The notes: generated from the sequence alone by a model not told the origin. 32,762 nt of DNA from Saprospiraceae bacterium (GCA_016787285.1 JAEUUV010000048.1:1-32762); one strand, 5' to 3'. Shown: positions 1 through 8,199, counted from the stretch's first letter. Translations and numbers: made by a program.

Positions 1-3
1 CAT

Positions 4-19
4 CAAAAATCGATTTTTG
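4..19. repeat. short perfect palindrome at window edge
   Basis: Eight-base arms meet at a central TCGA, with A5 on one side and T5 on the other. It may be the tail of a terminator or an operator belonging to a gene left of the window; the context is cut off, so its role is unknown. Confidence 0.5.
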
Positions 20-106
20 GAGCCTCTTTGATACTATCGTCCACCCTCAAGCATCAGGCTGCGGAAAGTTCCAAACCAACAAGTGGGCCGCCTGAAATGA
101 AAAAGA

Positions 107-135
107 CCGCCTCATAAGTGCGACTTATGAGACGG
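107..135 (-). terminator. hairpin before the sensor kinase gene, terminator-like on the minus strand
   Basis: The arms at 111-119 and 123-131 pair perfectly over 9 bp around a GCG loop. After one mismatch, three more G-C pairs follow (107-109 with 133-135). On the minus strand the stem is followed by a run of five T, as in an intrinsic terminator; on the plus strand there is no T-run. No minus-strand gene lies to the right to be terminated, so the orientation is odd. It may stop antisense transcription or act as a leader structure. The hairpin also covers the possible GTG start at 118, which argues for translation from 163. Confidence 0.45.
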
Positions 136-162
136 CCTCTATCGCTACCTGAATCCACAGCC

Positions 163-1599
163 ATGTTCACCACCCGCACCTTTCTCTTCGCCCGCGCCTT
201 GATGGCACTCAGCCTGCTTCTGCTGGGCTGTTCGCTGTCGTGGTTTTTGTGGCGGACATACGCCGAGGAAAAAGCGGCGCTTTCCCGCGAGGTGAGTTAT
301 GTGTTCATTAATACCATCCGGAACATCGAAGGGGGATTGCTGGACAAGCTTGTGTTCCGGCGGAATGCAGCCGATGGACACCCCCTTCCGAATTTACCTC
401 AAGTGTTTGTGACCGACTCGGTGAAGATCATGACCTTCGTGGGGCGTGATGAACAGGTGGTGGATACCAGCGGCCGGAATCTGGAAATCCGCGTGAGCCG
501 AACCGGCGGAGATGAAATGCCCGCCAGCGAAATCCAGGGATCAATTTCCATGTTCATTGCAATGGCCGGCGACAGCATGGTGCGCGGCCCCGGACATCTG
601 ATGGACACGGCAGCATTTCTACCGCGTCTTCGCAAAGAGTTTGACTATGCCCTGGCCGCCGCCGGATTACCCGTGCAACACCGAATCAGTCGGGTTGTGG
701 ACGGGCAACCGGAAACGCCCCGGGTGTTGCGCTCGGGCCTGTACACCGACCTGGCCAACGGCGAGCGCTACGGCGCCGAACTGAGTGGCTACGAGCTGTT
801 TTTGGTAAAAAAAATGCTGCCGCAAATCCTGTTTGCGACGCTCTTGTTCGGCTGTGTGGCGCTGGCTTTTTTCTTTGTTTTCCGCGCTTTCCGCGCGCAA
901 AAACGCCTCGCCGACCTGAAAACCGAATTTGTGCAGAACATCAGCCACGAACTGAAAACGCCCATCGCTACCATGAGCGTGGCGCTCGAAGCGCTGCGTA
1001 ATTTCGATGCCCTGAAAAATCCCGGCCAGACAAAGGAGTACCTCGATATTTCCCAACTGGAACTGCAACGCCTTTCCCTGCTGGTGGAAAAAGTGCTGGG
1101 CATTGCCCAGATGGAGCGTGCAGGCGCCGTATTGTCCACGGCAGTTTTTGATTTCCGCGATCTGACCGAAGAAGTGCTTGCAGCCTTGCGGCCCCGCATT
1201 GAGCAGGCCGGCGCGAGCGTGGCGCTGGAAACGGATGGCGCGAGTTTTCAGGTCAATGGCGACAGGCTGCACTTGGCCGGCGTGTTGTACAACCTCTTGG
1301 ACAATGCGCTGAAATACGGCGGAACTCCGACCACTGTTCGTGTACGCCTGTATTCCGAACCCGGCAAACTTCGGCTGTTGGTTCAGGATGACGGCCCGGG
1401 CATCCCTCCTCAGCACCGGGCGCGCATTTTCGAGGCGTTTTTCCGCGTGCCCTCGCAAGCCGGTCACCAGGTAAAAGGCCACGGCCTCGGCCTGAGTTAT
1501 GCTGCCAAAGTAGTGGAACAGCACGGCGGGAAAATTATGCTGGACAGCGAGCCGGGTCACGGCGCTATCTTCACCGTCGAACTGCCTGCACATGCCTGA
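163..1599 (+). CDS. membrane-bound sensor histidine kinase (two-component system, RprX-like)
   Basis: This 478-residue orthodox sensor kinase autophosphorylates and should pass the phosphate to the response regulator that follows. A first membrane segment lies at about residues 6-28, then a sensor region of about 190 residues outside the membrane, then a second membrane segment (the stretch around LLFGCVALAFFFV). The HisKA dimerisation helix carries the phospho-acceptor His262 in ISHELKTP. The ATPase domain has the N box (NLLDNALKY), G1 box (DDGPGI) and G2 box (KGHGLGLS). I chose ATG at 163; an in-frame GTG at 118 lies within a hairpin and would put a charged stretch before the membrane anchor. 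The stop overlaps the regulator start by 8 bp, indicating translational coupling. Domain order and the partner resemble Bacteroides RprX, but the stimulus cannot be read from sequence. Confidence 0.93.
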   Translation: MFTTRTFLFARALMALSLLLLGCSLSWFLWRTYAEEKAALSREVSYVFINTIRNIEGGLLDKLVFRRNAADGHPLPNLPQVFVTDSVKIMTFVGRDEQVVDTSGRNLEIRVSRTGGDEMPASEIQGSISMFIAMAGDSMVRGPGHLMDTAAFLPRLRKEFDYALAAAGLPVQHRISRVVDGQPETPRVLRSGLYTDLANGERYGAELSGYELFLVKKMLPQILFATLLFGCVALAFFFVFRAFRAQKRLADLKTEFVQNISHELKTPIATMSVALEALRNFDALKNPGQTKEYLDISQLELQRLSLLVEKVLGIAQMERAGAVLSTAVFDFRDLTEEVLAALRPRIEQAGASVALETDGASFQVNGDRLHLAGVLYNLLDNALKYGGTPTTVRVRLYSEPGKLRLLVQDDGPGIPPQHRARIFEAFFRVPSQAGHQVKGHGLGLSYAAKVVEQHGGKIMLDSEPGHGAIFTVELPAHA

Positions 1600-2284
1600 G
1601 ATCAAAGTGTTGTACGTAGAAGACGAGCCGTTTTTGGCCAAAATCGTGCGCGAATCGCTCGAAAGCCGCGGACTTGAGGTGCGGCACCTGCCCGACGGGC
1701 GCGGCGCCGTACAGGTTTGCGAACAGTTTGCCCCCGACATTTGCGTGCTGGACGTGATGCTGCCGTTCGACGACGGGTTTACCGTGGGCAAAGCCATTCG
1801 CACGCGGTTTCCGCAGCTGCCGATCATATTCCTGACCGCCAAAGACCAGACGGAGGACGTGCTGGCCGGTTTTGCCGCAGGCGGAAACGACTATGTGCGC
1901 AAACCTTTCAGCATGGAGGAACTCATCGCCCGAATCCACAACCTGCTGCGCTTGCGGGCAGGCGAAAAAAATGCCGCCGTGGCAGTCGAGGTGCTGCCAT
2001 TGGGCCGGTTCCGGTTTTTCCCGCTGCGGCAGGAATTACAATTCGGCGACCAAACCCGCCGCCTCTCGCACCGCGAAACCCAACTGCTGGACATGTTGTG
2101 CCAAAATGCCGGCCAACCCGTGCTGCGCAAAGATATCCTCGATGCACTCTGGGGCAACGACTCCATCTTCAACTCCCGCAACCTTGACGTGTACATCACC
2201 CGCTTGCGCGAGTACCTGCGCGACGACGAGCAGGTGGAGATCATTACGCTGAAAGGGGTGGGGTACCGGTTGGTGGGCGCGTAG
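1592..2284 (+). CDS. OmpR/PhoB-family response regulator (RprY-like)
   Basis: This 230-residue DNA-binding regulator is probably phosphorylated by the kinase encoded just upstream. The receiver domain (about 1-120) has the acidic pair Glu10/Asp11, phospho-acceptor Asp54 in VLDVMLP, Thr82 and Lys104 in the KPFSMEEL signature. A winged-helix domain of the Trans_reg_C type occupies about 130-229 and ends in the usual TLKGVGYRL. The sequence around IIFLTAK, KPFSMEEL and DVYITRLR closely resembles, from memory, RprY of Bacteroides. The residue pair after MLP is FDD rather than the common xMDG. The ATG at 1592 lies inside the end of the kinase gene, so the two form one operon. A repeat-filled spacer follows with no clear terminator. 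Confidence 0.94.
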   Translation: MPEIKVLYVEDEPFLAKIVRESLESRGLEVRHLPDGRGAVQVCEQFAPDICVLDVMLPFDDGFTVGKAIRTRFPQLPIIFLTAKDQTEDVLAGFAAGGNDYVRKPFSMEELIARIHNLLRLRAGEKNAAVAVEVLPLGRFRFFPLRQELQFGDQTRRLSHRETQLLDMLCQNAGQPVLRKDILDALWGNDSIFNSRNLDVYITRLREYLRDDEQVEIITLKGVGYRLVGA

Positions 2285-2319
2285 GGTCAATGGCGACTAT
2301 CCCTCGTAGGGTTAATGGC
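2281..2319 (+). repeat. 14-bp direct repeat at the regulator stop codon
   Basis: The sequence GTAGGGTCAATGGC (2281-2294) recurs as GTAGGGTTAATGGC (2306-2319) with one difference. The first copy contains the stop codon of the response regulator; the second runs into the inverted repeat that fills the spacer. Confidence 0.7.
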
Positions 2320-2483
2320 AACGCGGATTACACGGATTTTGCTGATATCCACAGATTTTTTTAAATCCGTGGTAATCTGCGTTGATCCGTGTAATCCGCG
2401 TTGCCATTGTTGCCGCGCTCGGAAAAATCCGCGGGCATCCGAAACATCCGTGTAATCCGCGTTGCCATTGTTGTCGCGCTCGG
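2314..2483. repeat. inverted plus direct repeat cluster (GGATTACACGGAT family)
   Basis: A 38-bp unit is present twice in direct orientation, at 2385-2422 and 2446-2483, with a single C/T difference and a 61-bp period. Its first 24 bases occur again as an exact inverted copy at 2314-2337. A degraded further copy lies at 2363-2384. The cluster can fold 2314-2337 onto either downstream copy. It fills the gap between the convergent response-regulator and lipoprotein genes, and the last copy ends five bases before the lipoprotein stop codon. It might act as a bidirectional terminator or mRNA 3'-end stabiliser. It resembles dispersed intergenic repeats rather than any insertion sequence; there is no transposase. 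Confidence 0.85.
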
Positions 2484-2487
2484 GTGT

Positions 2488-3690
2488 TCACAAAATCGCC
2501 CGGCTGCGCCGCAGTTCGTCCCGGATATTTGGCTTGAGCCGGTCGGCTGCTTGCATCAACATATCGCTGTCGGGCGGGAAGGGTAGGGGGCGGTTGCCGA
2601 TGCGGGCGCGGGAATCCTTGGTGAGGGCACGCTGGTCGCCCCGGAACGTGGAGGCGTAGTGCTCGAACAGCACCTCGGTGCCCACATCGCGGACGTGGAC
2701 GCGGGCGCTGCGGGTGGCGTCGTAAATTTCCAGCATACCCGTCAGGCGCGCGGCCTTGGTCTGGAACGCCTCCAGCACTTCGGCCCGGATACGCAGTTTG
2801 CGCGGGCGCTTGATGTCGTTGCCGGCGGTGTCTTTTTTCACGTTTCCACGTTCGTCGAGCACGTATTCCCAGCCATCTTCGATTTCCTTCTCGTCGGTGT
2901 AGGTGCGTTCGCTGACGCGCTCGGGGCTGATGTCAATTTGCCGGATGTTGAACACCACGCGGTAATCCACCGGAATTTTGGGGTCGGGTTTGAAGTGGTA
3001 GGCTTTCCAGTCGCTGTCGAGGTCGGAAGCGCCGAAGGCGAGCACGCGGTCGTTGAAATCGCGGGGCAGGATTTTATTGCTCTCGTTGCGCACCTCGAAC
3101 AGGATGTGCGTGGTGCCGAGGTTGACGGCGTCGCGCAGCAGCAGGTCTTTGTTTCGGTAAGTTTTGAAATAGCGGCTTTCGAGGTCTTTGAGCAGCCGGT
3201 GCGCGTTGCGGGCTGCCTGCCGGTCGCCGCGTTCGGCCTGATTGATCAGGTCTTCGGCACACACGTACAGGTACTCGGCGGCCTTTTCGCGGCTTTCGGA
3301 TTCCAGGCGGGCAATGTCCACAAATTCAATTTTGGCGCGGTAGCCCTCTTTGGATACAAGCGGGAGCAGCGGAGCAACGAGGTTTTGGCGGCGACTGATC
3401 TGACGGTGAATGGTGTTGATGCGTTCCCAGTTTTCAGGGCGGTCTACGGCGGCGAGGTTGCGGACGGTGTTCAGGTCGCGGGCCTGCGCTTTGGAGAAGG
3501 CAAGTTCAAGACCCCGCACGATCTCCGTTTTTTTGTTTTTTTTGCCGCGCAATTTGTCCACGGCAAAGGATACGGCCCCGTCGTAGTCGCCGCTTTCAAT
3601 CAAATCCTGCGTGGAGCGGCAGGCAGGCAGTATAGCGACAAGGGCAAGGAGCATAATCAGGGCAAACGGGAGACGATTCATAACCGACAT
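2488..3690 (-). CDS. lipoprotein of unknown function
   Basis: A 400-residue protein with a short hydrophobic signal sequence ending in a lipobox (LPAC, Cys24), so it should be lipid-anchored in the cell envelope. I do not recognise the family. The mature part starts with a segment reminiscent of a TPR helix pair (LIESGDYDGAVSFAVDKL) and is otherwise charged, with many Arg, Asp and Glu and no further membrane segments, so a soluble periplasm- or surface-facing domain is likely. A second in-frame ATG at codon 4 (3681) is an equally reasonable start. The gene is divergent from murQ across a 149-bp gap containing the 12-bp palindrome GTCAAATTTGAC at 3712-3723. Its stop lies five bases from the repeat cluster. 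Real coding is supported by length, a coherent signal peptide and codon use like its neighbours. Confidence 0.82.
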   Translation of the reverse strand: MSVMNRLPFALIMLLALVAILPACRSTQDLIESGDYDGAVSFAVDKLRGKKNKKTEIVRGLELAFSKAQARDLNTVRNLAAVDRPENWERINTIHRQISRRQNLVAPLLPLVSKEGYRAKIEFVDIARLESESREKAAEYLYVCAEDLINQAERGDRQAARNAHRLLKDLESRYFKTYRNKDLLLRDAVNLGTTHILFEVRNESNKILPRDFNDRVLAFGASDLDSDWKAYHFKPDPKIPVDYRVVFNIRQIDISPERVSERTYTDEKEIEDGWEYVLDERGNVKKDTAGNDIKRPRKLRIRAEVLEAFQTKAARLTGMLEIYDATRSARVHVRDVGTEVLFEHYASTFRGDQRALTKDSRARIGNRPLPFPPDSDMLMQAADRLKPNIRDELRRSRAIL

Positions 3691-3711
3691 GGCTTTCGTT
3701 TTTTCTGTTTT

Positions 3712-3723
3712 GTCAAATTTGAC
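3712..3723. promoter_or_regulatory. 12-bp palindrome between divergent genes
   Basis: A perfect GTCAAATTTGAC palindrome lies in the 149-bp gap between the lipoprotein gene (minus) and murQ (plus). The size and place would suit a dimeric repressor site, but nothing ties it to a particular regulator. Confidence 0.25.
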
Positions 3724-3839
3724 CGCAAGTTCCGTCGCCGGGATGCAGGCCGGTTCTTAAAAAATGTTAGGGCGATTTGAAGGTTTGTTAAAAACCTGAA
3801 CGGCTTTCAAACGCCCGCAAACGAAGTTTAAAACACCGC

Positions 3840-4664
3840 ATGGAAAAGATAACTGAAAGTCCCTCGAAGTACCGGAATCTGGAAAACCTGAGCACCGGCG
3901 AACTGTTGGCACATATCAATTCGGAAGATAAAACCGTGCCATTGGCCGTAGAGTGGGCGCTCCCGCAAATCGAGGCGCTGGTGGAGGCCATTGTGCTGCG
4001 GATGCGCGAAGGCGGACGCCTTTTCTATATAGGTGCCGGTACCAGCGGACGTCTGGGAATTCTGGATGCCTCCGAAATTCCGCCAACCTACGGTGCCCCG
4101 CCCGGCTGGGTGGTCGGCCTCATCGCCGGGGGCGACGGCGCCATTCGCAAGGCTGTGGAAGGGGCGGAGGATAGTCCGACACAGGCCTGGGAAGATTTGG
4201 CTGCGCACAGTGTGGATGCGCAGGACCTGGTAGTGGGCATCGCGGCATCGGGCACCACGCCGTACGTAGTGCATGGCCTTCGCGCCTGCCGGGAGCGCGG
4301 CATTGCCACCGGTTGCATTACCTGCAACCCGGGAGCACCTGTTCTGGCCGAAGCGGATTACCCAGTGCTGGTGGTGACAGGGCCGGAATTTGTGACCGGA
4401 AGCACCCGCATGAAAGCCGGGACTGCACAAAAACTGGTGCTGAATATGATTTCCACCTCCGTCATGATTCGCCTCGGTCGCGTGCAGGATAACCGGATGG
4501 TGGATATGCAATTGAGTAACAGCAAGTTGGTGGACCGCGGCACCCGAATGGTCATGCAGGCCACCGGGCTGGACTATCCGGCTGCGCAGCGCTTGTTGCT
4601 GGAGCACGGAAATGTACGGGAGGCCGTGGCGGCGGTAAAAGTGTCACAGAGGCTCACAGAGTAA
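3840..4664 (+). CDS. murQ: N-acetylmuramic acid 6-phosphate etherase
   Basis: This cytoplasmic SIS-domain enzyme cleaves the lactyl ether of MurNAc-6-phosphate to give GlcNAc-6-phosphate and D-lactate during recycling of cell-wall material. The sugar-phosphate loop GAGTSGRLG begins near residue 65. The family's proposed catalytic glutamates correspond to Glu79 in DASE and Glu110 in GAEDS, and the signature TGSTRMKAGTAQK is intact. At 274 residues it is slightly shorter than the 298 of E. coli. The last six or seven codons (ending VSQRLTE) are supplied by the left arm of an inverted repeat rather than by family sequence, which usually ends soon after the motif seen here as NVREAV. The gene stands where many relatives carry str-operon genes ahead of rpsJ. 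Function is well supported; the natural C-terminus is not. Confidence 0.96.
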   Translation: MEKITESPSKYRNLENLSTGELLAHINSEDKTVPLAVEWALPQIEALVEAIVLRMREGGRLFYIGAGTSGRLGILDASEIPPTYGAPPGWVVGLIAGGDGAIRKAVEGAEDSPTQAWEDLAAHSVDAQDLVVGIAASGTTPYVVHGLRACRERGIATGCITCNPGAPVLAEADYPVLVVTGPEFVTGSTRMKAGTAQKLVLNMISTSVMIRLGRVQDNRMVDMQLSNSKLVDRGTRMVMQATGLDYPAAQRLLLEHGNVREAVAAVKVSQRLTE

Positions 4665-4765
4665 CAAGAGGCTCACAGAGACTTTTGCCGACTAAGAGGG
4701 GACGGATTCCTGCGGAATGACAAATAACTCTGTGTCCTCTCAAACTCTGCGAGCCTCTGTGACAC
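4641..4765. repeat. inverted repeat (CACAGAGGCTCACAGAG family) overlapping the murQ 3' end
   Basis: The arms at 4641-4662 and 4744-4765 are 22 bp long and match in 21 positions, separated by 81 bp. Inside, a 14-bp piece of the left arm is repeated directly at 4667-4680 (19-bp period), and a partial CTCTGTGTCCTCT copy lies at 4728-4740. The left arm encodes the end of MurQ, and the TAA stop starts on its last base. The element might terminate murQ transcription and insulate the ribosomal promoter that follows. Confidence 0.85.
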
Positions 4766-4812
4766 TAAAAAAACTGCACGCTAAACTTTTTTAAAAAAAC
4801 TTTTGGAACCCC

Positions 4813-4845
4813 TTTGGAAAACCGGAGTGCGTGTACTTACCTTTG
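4813..4845 (+). promoter_or_regulatory. promoter of the ribosomal-protein operon
   Basis: A Bacteroidota-type -7 box TACCTTTG at 4838-4845 matches TAnnTTTG exactly. A TTTG at 4813-4816 lies 21 bp upstream, the expected -33 position. The start of transcription would fall near 4850, giving an rpsJ leader of about 80 nt. The same 12-base block CCTTTGCAGCCG recurs before rplP. Confidence 0.75.
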
Positions 4846-4930
4846 CAGCCGCTTTTCGGGCAGGGTATCCAAATCAAATTTGGCAGCGCTGAAAAGCAAG
4901 TCACCTGACACAAAATTATTTTCCAAGGTA

Positions 4931-5239
4931 ATGAATCAGAAAATTCGCATTAAACTCCGGTCTTACGACTACAATCTGGTGGACAAGTCCACGGAGAAGA
5001 TCGTCAAGACTGTGCGTGCGAGTGGGGCCGTTGTTACGGGGCCGATTCCGCTGCCGACTGAGAAAGAAATTTTCACCGTGCTGCGCTCGCCGCACGTGAA
5101 TAAGAAAGCTCGGGAGCAGTTCCAATTGCGCACCCACAAGCGCTTGATTGAAATTTACACACCGACACAAAAGACGGTGGACGCCCTCTCCAAACTCGAA
5201 CTCCCGAGCGGCGTTGACATTCAGGTCAAGCTCACCTAA
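4931..5239 (+). CDS. rpsJ: 30S ribosomal protein S10
   Basis: This is the first gene of the large ribosomal operon. S10 sits in the head of the small subunit and is also the NusB partner in antitermination. The 102-residue product has the normal length, starting [16 protein letters not shown], with the conserved extended loop ([21 protein letters not shown]). The longer upstream frame from 4814 runs through the promoter and is not family sequence, so ATG 4931 is the start. There is no Shine-Dalgarno sequence; AAGGTA precedes the ATG by only a few bases. fusA, rpsG and rpsL, frequently just upstream of rpsJ, are absent; murQ is there instead. Confidence 0.98.
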   Translation: MNQKIRIKLRSYDYNLVDKSTEKIVKTVRASGAVVTGPIPLPTEKEIFTVLRSPHVNKKAREQFQLRTHKRLIEIYTPTQKTVDALSKLELPSGVDIQVKLT

Positions 5240-5431
5240 CTCGTACATTTTCGGATTCAAGGCGGTTGTTTCCGGCTTGCGTCAAAGTGTCTCTGAAACG
5301 AAACAGGGTCAACTGATGCGGTCGAAAGCGGTTCCGATAAAACGGAAAGACGCTTTTCGTCATTTGCCGCCACCCGCTTCTCCCGAAAAAAATAAAAACA
5401 CCAATCGTTCAACTATAAAAATCGAACTACC
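5240..5431 (+). other. 192-nt rpsJ-rplC spacer with small hairpin
   Basis: The spacer is long for this operon and carries no gene. An 8-bp stem (5342-5349 with 5353-5360, one G-T pair, loop ACG) lies about 70 nt before rplC. A TACATTTT at 5244-5251 is one base from a -7 box. The last 40 bases before the GTG start are A-rich with almost no G. The spacer could host internal control of rplC onward; that is inference. Confidence 0.4.
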
Positions 5432-6052
5432 GTGAACGGTCTGATTGGCAAAAAAATAGGCATGACCAGCATCTACGACAAGACCGGCAAAAATGTCGCT
5501 TGTACGATCATTGAAGCCGGCCCATGCGTAGTCACGCAAGTGCTTGACGAAAAAACGGACGGCTACTCGGCCCTCCAATTGGCTTATGGCGAACGCAAAG
5601 CGTCCAAAACGCCTAAATCCATGGCCGGCCACTTTGAAAAAGCCGGTACGGAACCCAAGAGCCAGGTGCTCGAATTCCGTGACATGAACCTCTCCAAATC
5701 GCTGGGCGACACCATTACCGTGGAAGAAATCTTCCAGGAAGGCGACAAAGTGAATATCGTCGGCACTTCCAAAGGTAAAGGCTTCCAGGGGGTTGTCAAA
5801 CGCCACGGCTTCGGCGGTGTCATGCAGCAAACCCACGGCCAGCACAACCGTTTGCGCGCCCCCGGTTCGCTCGGTAACTCCTCGTTCGCTGCCAAAGTAA
5901 TGAAAGGCATGCGCATGGCTGGCCAAATGGGCAACAAGCGTGTGAAAGTACGCCGCCTTCAAATTCTCAAAGTTTTTCCCGACCAAAACATCTTGCTGAT
6001 CAAGGGCGCAATCCCCGGTCACAAAGGCGCTTTCGTCGTCATTGAAAAATAA
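5432..6052 (+). CDS. rplC: 50S ribosomal protein L3
   Basis: L3 is an early assembly protein of the large subunit whose central loop reaches the peptidyl-transferase region. The 206-residue product starts [14 protein letters not shown] with a GTG codon, the only non-ATG start I assign in the ribosomal block; no ATG exists nearby upstream in frame. The conserved [14 protein letters not shown] and [14 protein letters not shown] stretches are intact. The glutamine methylated by PrmB in E. coli L3 aligns with a serine here (GSLGNSS), which I recall as usual for the phylum. Confidence 0.98.
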   Translation: MNGLIGKKIGMTSIYDKTGKNVACTIIEAGPCVVTQVLDEKTDGYSALQLAYGERKASKTPKSMAGHFEKAGTEPKSQVLEFRDMNLSKSLGDTITVEEIFQEGDKVNIVGTSKGKGFQGVVKRHGFGGVMQQTHGQHNRLRAPGSLGNSSFAAKVMKGMRMAGQMGNKRVKVRRLQILKVFPDQNILLIKGAIPGHKGAFVVIEK

Positions 6053-6085
6053 GGTACCTGACGTTTCTAAATCCGGTTCTGAAAC

Positions 6086-6712
6086 ATGAAACTCGAAGTA
6101 TATAACATTAAAGGTGAAGCCACGGGCCGCTCGGTTGAGCTCCCCGACGAGGTGTTCGGCATCGAACCGCACGAACACAGCGTTTGGCTCGACGTGAAGC
6201 GCTACCTCAATGCGCAGCGTCAAGGCACCCACAAGTCCAAGGAGCGCAGCGAAATGAGCGGCTCCACGCGCAAACTCCACCGCCAGAAAGGCACGGGTGG
6301 TTCGCGTAAGGGCGACATCAACAACCCCCTGTACCGGGGCGGTGGCCGCGTGTTCGGCCCGCGTCCGCGCAATTACGACATTCAGGTAAACGCCAAGGAA
6401 AAGCGCCTCGCTCGCCGCAGCGCTCTCTCCGCCAAGGCGCTGGCCGGAAATATCGTGGTTATCGAAGATTTCTCCTTCGACCAACCCAAAACCAAAGCCT
6501 TTCAGGCAATCCTTCAGGCGCTGAAAGTGGCCGACAAAAAGCCGCTCACCGTGCTCGGCGATTACGACAAGACCCTGTACCTGTCTTGCCGCAACATTGA
6601 GAAAGCCGATATCGCTCCGGCCCAAGACCTGAACACCTACCGAATCATGCGTGCGGGCGCCCTCGTGGTATCCGAAAGCGCTATTGCAAAAATTAAAGAA
6701 GTCTGCGAATAA
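6086..6712 (+). CDS. rplD: 50S ribosomal protein L4
   Basis: L4 (208 residues) lines the constriction of the exit tunnel with its long loop, visible here as the basic, glycine-rich stretch around KLHRQKGTGGSRKGD and RGGGRVFGPRPRNY. The C-terminal globular part (KPLTVLGDYD and the following residues) is also typical. In E. coli L4 represses its own operon through the S10 leader; whether that happens here cannot be told from sequence. It ends two bases before rplW. Confidence 0.98.
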   Translation: MKLEVYNIKGEATGRSVELPDEVFGIEPHEHSVWLDVKRYLNAQRQGTHKSKERSEMSGSTRKLHRQKGTGGSRKGDINNPLYRGGGRVFGPRPRNYDIQVNAKEKRLARRSALSAKALAGNIVVIEDFSFDQPKTKAFQAILQALKVADKKPLTVLGDYDKTLYLSCRNIEKADIAPAQDLNTYRIMRAGALVVSESAIAKIKEVCE

Positions 6713-6714
6713 TC

Positions 6715-7011
6715 ATGGCCAAGCAAATCTTGATCAAGCCGCTCATCACGGAAAAAGCGACCAAACTCGCGGACAAGCGCAATACGTACGTCTTCGTGGT
6801 GAACAAAGACTCGAATAAAATCGAGATCAAAAACGCGATCGAAAAACTGTACAACGTCAGCGTAGACAGCGTGAACACGGCAATTATGCCGGGCAAACCA
6901 AAGTCGCGCAACACCAAGTCAACGGTTGTCCGCGGTGTGAAGGCTTCCTACAAAAAAGCCTTTGTAACCCTCACGCCGGGTGAAACCATCAACATTTTTG
7001 GAGAAGAATAA
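6715..7011 (+). CDS. rplW: 50S ribosomal protein L23
   Basis: A 98-residue exit-tunnel protein that docks trigger factor and SRP. The start MAKQILIKPLITEKATKLA and the core IEIKNAIEKLYNVSVDSVNT are typical, and the length is normal. It starts two bases after rplD and ends nine bases before rplB, so translation is probably coupled. Confidence 0.98.
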   Translation: MAKQILIKPLITEKATKLADKRNTYVFVVNKDSNKIEIKNAIEKLYNVSVDSVNTAIMPGKPKSRNTKSTVVRGVKASYKKAFVTLTPGETINIFGEE

Positions 7012-7020
7012 AATCAGGAT

Positions 7021-7860
7021 ATGCCAGTTAAAAAATTCAATCCGATCACGCCTGGCCTGCGATTCCACATCGCAGTAACCAAATCGGAACTGACGAAAGG
7101 TGCCGAGCCTGAAAAGTCGTTGCTCCTCACCATGGGCAGCACCGGCGGACGTAACAGCGACGGTCGCCGCACCATGCGCTACCGCGGTGGTGGCCACAAA
7201 CGCCGCTACCGGATCATTGACTTCAAGCGCGACAAAGAGGGCATCACGGCAACCGTGCAGTCCATCCAATACGATCCCTACCGCAGCGCCTACATCGCGC
7301 TGGTAGAATACGCCGACGGCGAAAAACGCTACATCCTGGCGCCGAACGGTGTGACGGTTGGGCACCAAATCATCTCCGGTCGCGGGGTTGCCCCTGAAAA
7401 CGGCAACTGCCTGTACCTCGCCGAAGTACCCCTGGGCGCTTTTGTCCACAACATCGAAATCCGTCCCGGTGCAGGCGGTGCGCTCGTACGCAGCGCAGGT
7501 GCCAGCGCCACCATGATGGGTCGCGAAGAACGTTATGCCGTGCTCCGTATGCCCTCGGGTGAGGTGCGCCGCATCCTGCTTAGCTGCAAGGCCACGATGG
7601 GTACGGTCAGCAACCCCGACCACAACCTCGAAATCATGGGTAAAGCAGGCCGAAACCGCTGGAAAGGCCGCCGCCCGCGCAACCGCCCCGTTGCCATGAA
7701 CCCTGTGGATCACCCGATGGGTGGTGGTGAGGGCCGCGCTTCGGGTGGACACCCGCGGAGCCGCAAAGGTCTGAAAGCCAAAGGCATGAAGACCCGTAGC
7801 CTGACCAAAAAATCCAATGCTTTGATCATCAGTCGCCGGAAAAGCGGCTCGTCTAAATAA
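7021..7860 (+). CDS. rplB: 50S ribosomal protein L2
   Basis: L2 (279 residues) is needed for subunit joining and peptidyl transfer. The strongly conserved [23 protein letters not shown] and the [12 protein letters not shown] loop, which holds the functionally important histidine known from E. coli, are present, followed by the basic tail. Length is normal. A (CAAAACT)n array fills most of the gap between this gene and rpsS. Confidence 0.98.
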   Translation: MPVKKFNPITPGLRFHIAVTKSELTKGAEPEKSLLLTMGSTGGRNSDGRRTMRYRGGGHKRRYRIIDFKRDKEGITATVQSIQYDPYRSAYIALVEYADGEKRYILAPNGVTVGHQIISGRGVAPENGNCLYLAEVPLGAFVHNIEIRPGAGGALVRSAGASATMMGREERYAVLRMPSGEVRRILLSCKATMGTVSNPDHNLEIMGKAGRNRWKGRRPRNRPVAMNPVDHPMGGGEGRASGGHPRSRKGLKAKGMKTRSLTKKSNALIISRRKSGSSK

Positions 7861-7893
7861 ACATGTTTAGCGTTTTGAATACTGTCGTACCGA

Positions 7894-7927
7894 CAAAACT
7901 CAAAACTCAAAACTCAAAACTCAAAAC
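7894..7927 (+). repeat. heptamer tandem array (CAAAACT)4.9 before rpsS
   Basis: Four perfect CAAAACT units and most of a fifth, ending five bases before the rpsS ATG. The coding strand of the array has no G, so the mRNA leader should be unstructured unless it pairs with a TTTTGAG copy. A single GTTTTGAAT lies just after the rplB stop (about 7872-7880). Confidence 0.93.
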
Positions 7928-7932
7928 AAGGT

Positions 7933-8199
7933 ATGCCTCGTTCGCTTAAAAAAGGCCCGTACGTGCACCACGCTTTGATGGACAAAGTCGCGAAGGCCAA
8001 GCAGAGCAACAAACGTCAGGTGATCAAAACATGGAGCCGCGCTTCCATGATTATCCCGGACATGGTTGGCGAAACAATCGCCGTGCATAACGGCAAAACG
8101 TTCATCCCGATTCTTGTCACCGAAAACATGGTCGGCCACAAACTCGGCGAGTTTGCGCCTACGCGCAACTTCCGTGGCCACGCCGGAAACAGAAAATAA
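7933..8199 (+). CDS. rpsS: 30S ribosomal protein S19
   Basis: An 88-residue head protein that binds 16S rRNA together with S13. [15 protein letters not shown] at the start and the [18 protein letters not shown] ending are standard. Its translation start is immediately preceded by the heptamer array and not by a Shine-Dalgarno sequence. Confidence 0.98.
   Translation: MPRSLKKGPYVHHALMDKVAKAKQSNKRQVIKTWSRASMIIPDMVGETIAVHNGKTFIPILVTENMVGHKLGEFAPTRNFRGHAGNRK

Noticed and set aside
118-162. N-terminal extension of the sensor kinase from GTG 118
   Set aside because: The start lies inside a hairpin and the 15 residues would precede the membrane anchor without family support.
667-1842. 391-codon minus-strand frame across the kinase and regulator genes
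   Set aside because: It spans two well-supported plus-strand genes and has no recognisable domains.
2285-2487. insertion sequence or transposon remnant
   Set aside because: Only short repeats are present; there is no transposase fragment and no target duplication that I can see.
2659-3780. 373-codon plus-strand frame opposite the lipoprotein gene
   Set aside because: The minus-strand reading has a signal peptide and lipobox; the plus-strand reading is Val/Phe/Gly-rich and lacks export or domain features.
5360-6625. 421-codon minus-strand frame across rplC and rplD
   Set aside because: Antisense of two certain ribosomal genes; Phe/His/Ala-rich composition is typical of shadows.
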